Part shown: positions 7,598 to 11,305 of the stretch, in pieces | Position numbering within the stretch: position 1 is the stretch's first letter | Layout of the letters: each line of letters starts with the position of its first letter | NCBI GenBank assembly: GCA_023248915.1 | Contig: JAHFDQ010000150.1 | Span: 1-11,305, forward strand | From: Archangiaceae bacterium | Lineage (GTDB): Bacteria > Myxococcota > Myxococcia > Myxococcales > Myxococcaceae | Length of the DNA: 11,305 nucleotides | Reading direction: 5' to 3' | Notes under the pieces: model-generated | The model's input: the letters and a program-made list of their open reading frames with translations, nothing else | Database searches by the model: none | What the model was told of the DNA's origin: nothing | Position numbers and translations under genes: made by a program

Positions 7598-8568
7598 GGC
7601 TCGTTCTGGCGCTCATTCTGACGACGCTGCCGGTGGCGGCCCAGCCGCGGTTCACCGTCATCGCCGAGGAACCCCTACTGGCCGCCGCGGTTTCGCAGGC
7701 AGTCGCCCAGCAGTTGACTGAGCACGTCGAGGTGCGCAACCGCGAGGTGCGGACCGAGGGGCTCTGGCTCGAGCTTCGGCGTGAGCCCCTGCACCGACTC
7801 CGGCTGGTGCTACACGAGAGCCGGCGGCTTCAGGCGACGCGCGTCCTCTCGTTCGAGGGCTCTCCCAGTAACCTCGATATCGCCGAGGCGGTCGCGATGG
7901 CCGTTCCTGGATTGCGGACCCAATTGGAGGAGGTCATCCCGACGGTGCGGACGCTCCAACCGCCGCGCCCTGCGCCAGCCACCTGGGAGGCGCCTGATGC
8001 GTCCGCCCCGGTTCAGTCCCCGAAATCGAAGCCTGAGTCCCTGCCAAAGCGCCGACCTCTGTTCCCGATGCCAGGCTCGGAACCTGAGCGGTCCTCTATC
8101 GAGCATGCGCAGGCCGGCGGAGAGCCGCAGCCGACCTGGGCGGCAACTGGCGCGCAGGAGGTTGTTTCCGTGCGCGGCGGCCGCCCACTTGCGGGCGCTG
8201 GTATCGCGCTCGACTTCCTGGTCGCTGGCCTCTGGCGCGGGCGGGTTTCCATTGGCGCGTTTGGCTCGCGTGACGACGGAGACCCGCTTCGGTTGCGAAA
8301 CGCCGTCATCGTCGACGCGGTGTTCGGCGCTCATTTGACTCGCGGGTTGCTGTTCGCCGAGCTGATGGCCGGCGGCGAGCTGGTCTCGGTCAATGTCGCA
8401 GGGACCAGCAGCGCGGCACGTGCAGGGACCCTGCAGCTGACTTTGGGGGCGCACCTCGCTCGCTGCGTGGTGGGCGTACGCTTCTCCGCGGCGCACACGC
8501 TGCAGGGCGGTCCGCAGATGCCCGACGGGCTCGCCCGTGCCGGAGTGCTGGCCGGCGTTTCCTTTTAG
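7594..8568 (+). CDS. exported protein with periplasmic domain, Pro-rich linker and C-terminal beta-barrel-like domain
   Basis: I recognise no named family. The product has 324 aa from the GTG at 7594, which overlaps the FecR stop by 4 nt and has GGAG 7 nt upstream. Residues 1-16 (MRLVLALILTTLPVAA) are a clear signal peptide. Residues 18-110 alternate strands and helices (FTVIAEEPLLAAAVSQAVAQ; LWLELRREPLHRLRLVL; NLDIAEAVAMAVPGL), suggesting a compact alpha/beta domain. Residues 115-180 are Pro/Ser/Glu-rich and probably span the periplasm. Residues 185-324 are a run of amphipathic strands and short turns ending in Phe (AGVLAGVSF), the usual end of an outer-membrane barrel; about 140 residues would fit eight strands. 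I recall similar proteins of unknown function in myxobacterial ECF/FecR operons, from memory only. Lying between the regulator and the receptor, it could link the outer membrane to FecR; that is inference. Confidence 0.8.
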   Translation: MRLVLALILTTLPVAAQPRFTVIAEEPLLAAAVSQAVAQQLTEHVEVRNREVRTEGLWLELRREPLHRLRLVLHESRRLQATRVLSFEGSPSNLDIAEAVAMAVPGLRTQLEEVIPTVRTLQPPRPAPATWEAPDASAPVQSPKSKPESLPKRRPLFPMPGSEPERSSIEHAQAGGEPQPTWAATGAQEVVSVRGGRPLAGAGIALDFLVAGLWRGRVSIGAFGSRDDGDPLRLRNAVIVDAVFGAHLTRGLLFAELMAGGELVSVNVAGTSSAARAGTLQLTLGAHLARCVVGVRFSAAHTLQGGPQMPDGLARAGVLAGVSF

Positions 8569-8583
8569 CGCCAGCCTGCAATA

Positions 8584-8621
8584 GACCCGCCCCTTCGGCC
8601 CTCTAAGGGCCGATGCGGGTC
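8584..8621 (+). promoter_or_regulatory. nested hairpin that encloses the receptor start codon
   Basis: Two perfect 7-bp stems are nested. The outer stem is GACCCGC (8584-8590) with GCGGGTC (8615-8621). The inner stem is CGGCCCT (8596-8602) with AGGGCCG (8606-8612), around a 3-nt loop CTA. The ATG (8613-8615) lies at the junction: A and T are in the asymmetric internal loop and G is in the outer stem. The only Shine-Dalgarno-like bases, AAGGG (8605-8609), are in the inner stem. The fold would block translation of the receptor unless opened, and it sits 15 nt after the previous stop. There is no U-tract, so a simple terminator is less likely. The pairing is read directly; the control role is inferred. 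Confidence 0.6.
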
Positions 8622-11249
8622 CGAACGGTGTTGGGTGTGGTGTTGGCATCGGTGTTGGCGTTGGCGGGTCGTGCCGCACACGCCTATGAGGGCGAGGGGA
8701 TTCTTCGCGAGGTGCCGGACGCGGGGGCCGTGGCGCCGGTGCTCACCAGGCCTCCGGAGTTGCTGAAATTTGTCGAGGCGACCTACCCGCCCGATGCCCT
8801 CGCCACGGGGATTTCCGCCGAGGTCGCGCTTCTGGTCGACATCGACGCAACCGGGAAGGTTAGCGCTGCGGAAATCGAGCGCTCCGGTGGCGCAGACTTC
8901 GACGCCGCGGCGAAGGAGGCCCTGTTGCGCTTCGAGTTTTCGCCCGCCGAGGTCGACACCAAGCCGGCGCCTGTGCGCATCGAATATGTCTACCACTTCG
9001 AGCCCAAGCCCCAACTGCCCCCGGTGTCACCCCCGGAACCTACCGCGGCCGCGGCCATCGAGAAGCCGGTGAACCTGCGCGGCCGGGTGCTCGAGCGCGG
9101 AACGCGCGACCCCATCGCCAGCGCCACCGTCTACTTGCCCGACCTGGGCCTGGCCGCCGAGACCGACGGCGAGGGACATTTCGAGCTGCGAGGTGTTCCC
9201 CTTGGCGCAGTGAAGGTCGAGGTCTCCGAGCCAGGGCACCGGAAGTTCGCGACCACCGAGCAGGTCAAGGAGGGGCAGGTCACCGAGCTCACGCTCTATG
9301 CCCTCAAGAAGCTTGAGGGAGGCTTCGAGACCACAGTGGTCGGCCAGCGCGAAAAGAAAGAGGTGTCGCGCCATTCCCTCGAGAAAGGAGAGCTGGGGAC
9401 GGTGCCAGGAACGTTCGGCGATCCGCTGCGCGTTCTTCAGAACATGCCTGGCGTGGGGCGGCCGCCACTGGTGTCGGGCGCGCTGCTCGTTCGCGGAGCG
9501 CAACCCCAGGACAGCCAGGTGCTCATCGACGGGGTTCCGATTCCACTGCTGTACCATTTCGCCGGAGGGCCGTCGGTCGTGTCCCCTTCGTACATCGACC
9601 GAATCGACTTCTTCCCCGGCGCCTACGGCGCCAAGTATGGCCGCGCCATCGCCGGCATCGTGGACGTCGAGACCGGCGGGCCCGAACCGAAGCGACTGCA
9701 CGGCCTCGCCAATGTCGACCTTCTCAATGCGGGTTTCTACGTCGAGTCGCCCATCAGCCAGGAACGTAACTGGGGGACGCTCTCGCTCGCCGCGCGGCGC
9801 AGCTACATCGACGCCCTGCTCCCGCCAATCATGTCGGCGTTAACGCCGCCGGGACAGGCATCCATCGTCGCCGCTCCTTATTACTGGGACTACCAGGGCC
9901 GATACCAAGTTACCCTCGACCGGAACAAACTCGAGCTTTCGGCGTTCGGCTCGAACGACCTGCTCACCCTCTCGCAGACTGGAAGCCTCGAGTCGCAGGC
10001 CTTTTCGTTGAACACCCAGCAAGGCTTCCACCGGTTTCGCGCGAAGTGGAGCCGCCCGACCGATTCGGGCTGGACATTCTCGCTGGCCCCCACCGCGGGC
10101 TTCACCCAGAACAACTTCAGTCTCGGAGACTCTCTAAAGGTTGGCGCGAACTCCACCGACCTCAACGTGCGTGGTGCGGCGCGCACCGACATCTCCAAGG
10201 CCCTTTCATTCGAAGCGGGGGTCGACATCAACAGCAACTGGTTCGACAACCGCTTCGAGACGCCGGGCTTGGCCACGCCGGCCGAGGCGAACCCGCCGCC
10301 CAACGTGCGCGACCAGAAGCTGACGCTCGCCTCGTACGCCGGTTACGCAGAGGCGGTCTGGGCGCCCCTCGAAGCCTGGAAGGTAATTCCCGGGCTCAGG
10401 TTCGAAGAATACCGGTTGCCGAAGGGCTACGCGGCGTCCCTCGAACCGCGATTCGCAACCCGGTACTCGCTCAGCGATTCAGCGTCGTTGAAAGCGGCCT
10501 GGGGCATCTACCGGCAGGCTCCGCAGTCACGCGAGCTTGACCCGACGTCCGGAAACCCGGACCTGGGCCTCGCCATGAGCCAACAGACGGCCGCGGGCGC
10601 TGAGATGAAGCTGCCCCTGCGGTTGATGCTTGACGTGCAGGGTTTCTACAACTGGCGCTCGCAGCTGGTGGTCAATTCGAGTGCAATCGTCGAGCGCGAC
10701 GGCCAGCAGGCACCCGAGCGCCTCAAGAATGGAGGAACTGGGCACGCTTACGGAGTCGAGGTGCTCCTCAAACAAGACCTCACCGAGCGCTCCTATGGAT
10801 GGATTGCCTATACCTTGTCCCGGTCGGAGCAGTACGACGAGACCAGCGGCGGCTACGTGCCCGTCTCATTCGACCAAACGCACATCCTGACGGTTGTGGG
10901 CTCGTACAAACTCGATGCCGGCTGGGAGCTGGGCCTTCGGTTCCGGGTGACCAGCGGGCGCCCCGAGACGCCGATTCTCGGCTCGACGTTCAACGCTGAC
11001 ACGGGGAGCTACTCGGCACTGAACGGGGCACCGGGCAGCGCGCGCGGCGCAGTCTTCAACCAGCTCGACTTGCGCGCGGAGAAGCTGTGGACCTTCGACC
11101 AGTGGCGCCTGTCTGCCTATCTCGACGTTCAGAACGTCTACAATGCTCCGAATCCCGAGCAAGTCCTGTGGGACTACCGCTATCGGGACAGCGCCTCGCT
11201 ACGCGGGCTGCCTATTCTTCCGACGCTGGGTGTGAAGGGGGAGATCTGA
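8613..11249 (+). CDS. TonB-dependent outer-membrane receptor with an N-terminal TonB C-terminal-like domain and CarboxypepD_reg domain
   Basis: Outer-membrane active transporter (878 aa) of unknown substrate. Residues 1-24 are a signal peptide (cleavage after AHA). Residues about 50-131 match the TonB C-terminal domain pattern: YPPDALATGISAEVALLV, DIDATGKV, FDAAAKEAL and FSPAEV. A Pro-rich linker (134-150) follows, then a carboxypeptidase regulatory-like beta-sandwich (153-232, VNLRGRVLERGTRDPIASA). A TonB-box-like segment is at 239-245 (ETTVVGQ). The plug (about 255-357) contains DPLRVLQNMPGV, VRGAQPQDSQVLIDGVPIP and AYGAKYGRAIAGIVDV. The barrel runs from about 360 to 878 and ends GVKGEI without the usual terminal aromatic. 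No STN signalling domain is seen. ATG 8613 is preferred because it gives the positively charged n-region (MRVR), although the ATG lies inside a strong hairpin. The stop overlaps the next ATG (TGATG). Confidence 0.94.
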   Translation: MRVRTVLGVVLASVLALAGRAAHAYEGEGILREVPDAGAVAPVLTRPPELLKFVEATYPPDALATGISAEVALLVDIDATGKVSAAEIERSGGADFDAAAKEALLRFEFSPAEVDTKPAPVRIEYVYHFEPKPQLPPVSPPEPTAAAAIEKPVNLRGRVLERGTRDPIASATVYLPDLGLAAETDGEGHFELRGVPLGAVKVEVSEPGHRKFATTEQVKEGQVTELTLYALKKLEGGFETTVVGQREKKEVSRHSLEKGELGTVPGTFGDPLRVLQNMPGVGRPPLVSGALLVRGAQPQDSQVLIDGVPIPLLYHFAGGPSVVSPSYIDRIDFFPGAYGAKYGRAIAGIVDVETGGPEPKRLHGLANVDLLNAGFYVESPISQERNWGTLSLAARRSYIDALLPPIMSALTPPGQASIVAAPYYWDYQGRYQVTLDRNKLELSAFGSNDLLTLSQTGSLESQAFSLNTQQGFHRFRAKWSRPTDSGWTFSLAPTAGFTQNNFSLGDSLKVGANSTDLNVRGAARTDISKALSFEAGVDINSNWFDNRFETPGLATPAEANPPPNVRDQKLTLASYAGYAEAVWAPLEAWKVIPGLRFEEYRLPKGYAASLEPRFATRYSLSDSASLKAAWGIYRQAPQSRELDPTSGNPDLGLAMSQQTAAGAEMKLPLRLMLDVQGFYNWRSQLVVNSSAIVERDGQQAPERLKNGGTGHAYGVEVLLKQDLTERSYGWIAYTLSRSEQYDETSGGYVPVSFDQTHILTVVGSYKLDAGWELGLRFRVTSGRPETPILGSTFNADTGSYSALNGAPGSARGAVFNQLDLRAEKLWTFDQWRLSAYLDVQNVYNAPNPEQVLWDYRYRDSASLRGLPILPTLGVKGEI
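8627..8662 (+). repeat. three 12-nt direct repeats inside the receptor signal peptide
   Basis: GGTGTTGG recurs at 8627, 8639 and 8651, exactly 12 nt apart, and each copy starts a 12-nt unit with the last four bases variable. In frame the units encode Val-Leu-Gly-Val, Val-Leu-Ala-Ser and Val-Leu-Ala-Leu, which form the hydrophobic core of the signal peptide. All four leucines there use TTG, while the rest of the gene favours CTC or CTG. It looks like a small internal tandem duplication. Confidence 0.6.
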
Positions 11250-11305
11250 TGACTCCACACCGTGCGCTCGCCATCCTGGCCTGCGCGATGCTGAGCGGCT
11301 GCGCG
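11249..11305 (+). CDS. lipoprotein, first 19 residues only, cut by window edge
   Basis: The reading frame starts at the ATG that overlaps the receptor stop (TGATG), with GGGGGAG (11237-11243) 5 nt upstream, so translation is probably coupled to the receptor. The visible product, MTPHRALAILACAMLSGCA, is a lipoprotein signal peptide: basic start, hydrophobic core and lipobox LSGC, with Cys18 as the lipidated residue. The function lies beyond the window. By position, a surface or periplasmic partner of the receptor is likely, but that is inference. Confidence 0.8.
   Translation, partial: MTPHRALAILACAMLSGCA

Overview
The window is GC-rich DNA, very probably from a myxobacterium (Myxococcota). 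The Lon N-terminus looks myxobacterial to me from memory. The secreted prolyl oligopeptidase and the ECF sigma / FecR / TonB-receptor operon with a CarboxypepD_reg domain fit the same group. No database was searched, so genus and species are not claimed. The window splits at a divergent intergenic region near 4448-4676: every gene to the left is on the minus strand and every gene to the right is on the plus strand.

Left half, in minus-strand transcription order: a 120-aa unrecognised protein (4447-4085); a signal-peptide-bearing prolyl oligopeptidase of family S9A (4031-1893); a two-gene type II toxin-antitoxin module with a ribbon-helix-helix antitoxin (1834-1598) and a MazF/PemK toxin (1598-1257) joined by a TAGTG stop/start overlap; and the N-terminal 373 residues of the ATP-dependent protease Lon (1120 to the window edge), cut inside the Walker A motif.

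Right half, plus strand: a stand-alone FabB-type beta-ketoacyl-ACP synthase (4677-5900). After it comes a tightly packed operon: an ECF sigma factor (5953-6546), a membrane-spanning FecR-type anti-sigma/regulator (6539-7597), a secreted protein ending in a probable small beta-barrel (7594-8568), a TonB-dependent receptor with a TonB C-terminal domain at its own N-terminus (8613-11249), and the first 19 codons of a lipoprotein (11249 onward). Start/stop overlaps of 8, 4 and 1 nt join all of these except the secreted protein and the receptor.

The 44-nt gap before the receptor holds the most striking non-coding structure in the window. Two nested, perfect 7-bp stems enclose the Shine-Dalgarno-like bases and the start codon. 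The operon reads as an envelope sensing and uptake unit that differs from the FecIRA model: the receptor has no visible STN signalling domain, but carries a TonB-like domain and a carboxypeptidase-regulatory-like domain in its place. This operon is the best candidate for an undescribed system here. Its substrate cannot be read from the sequence.
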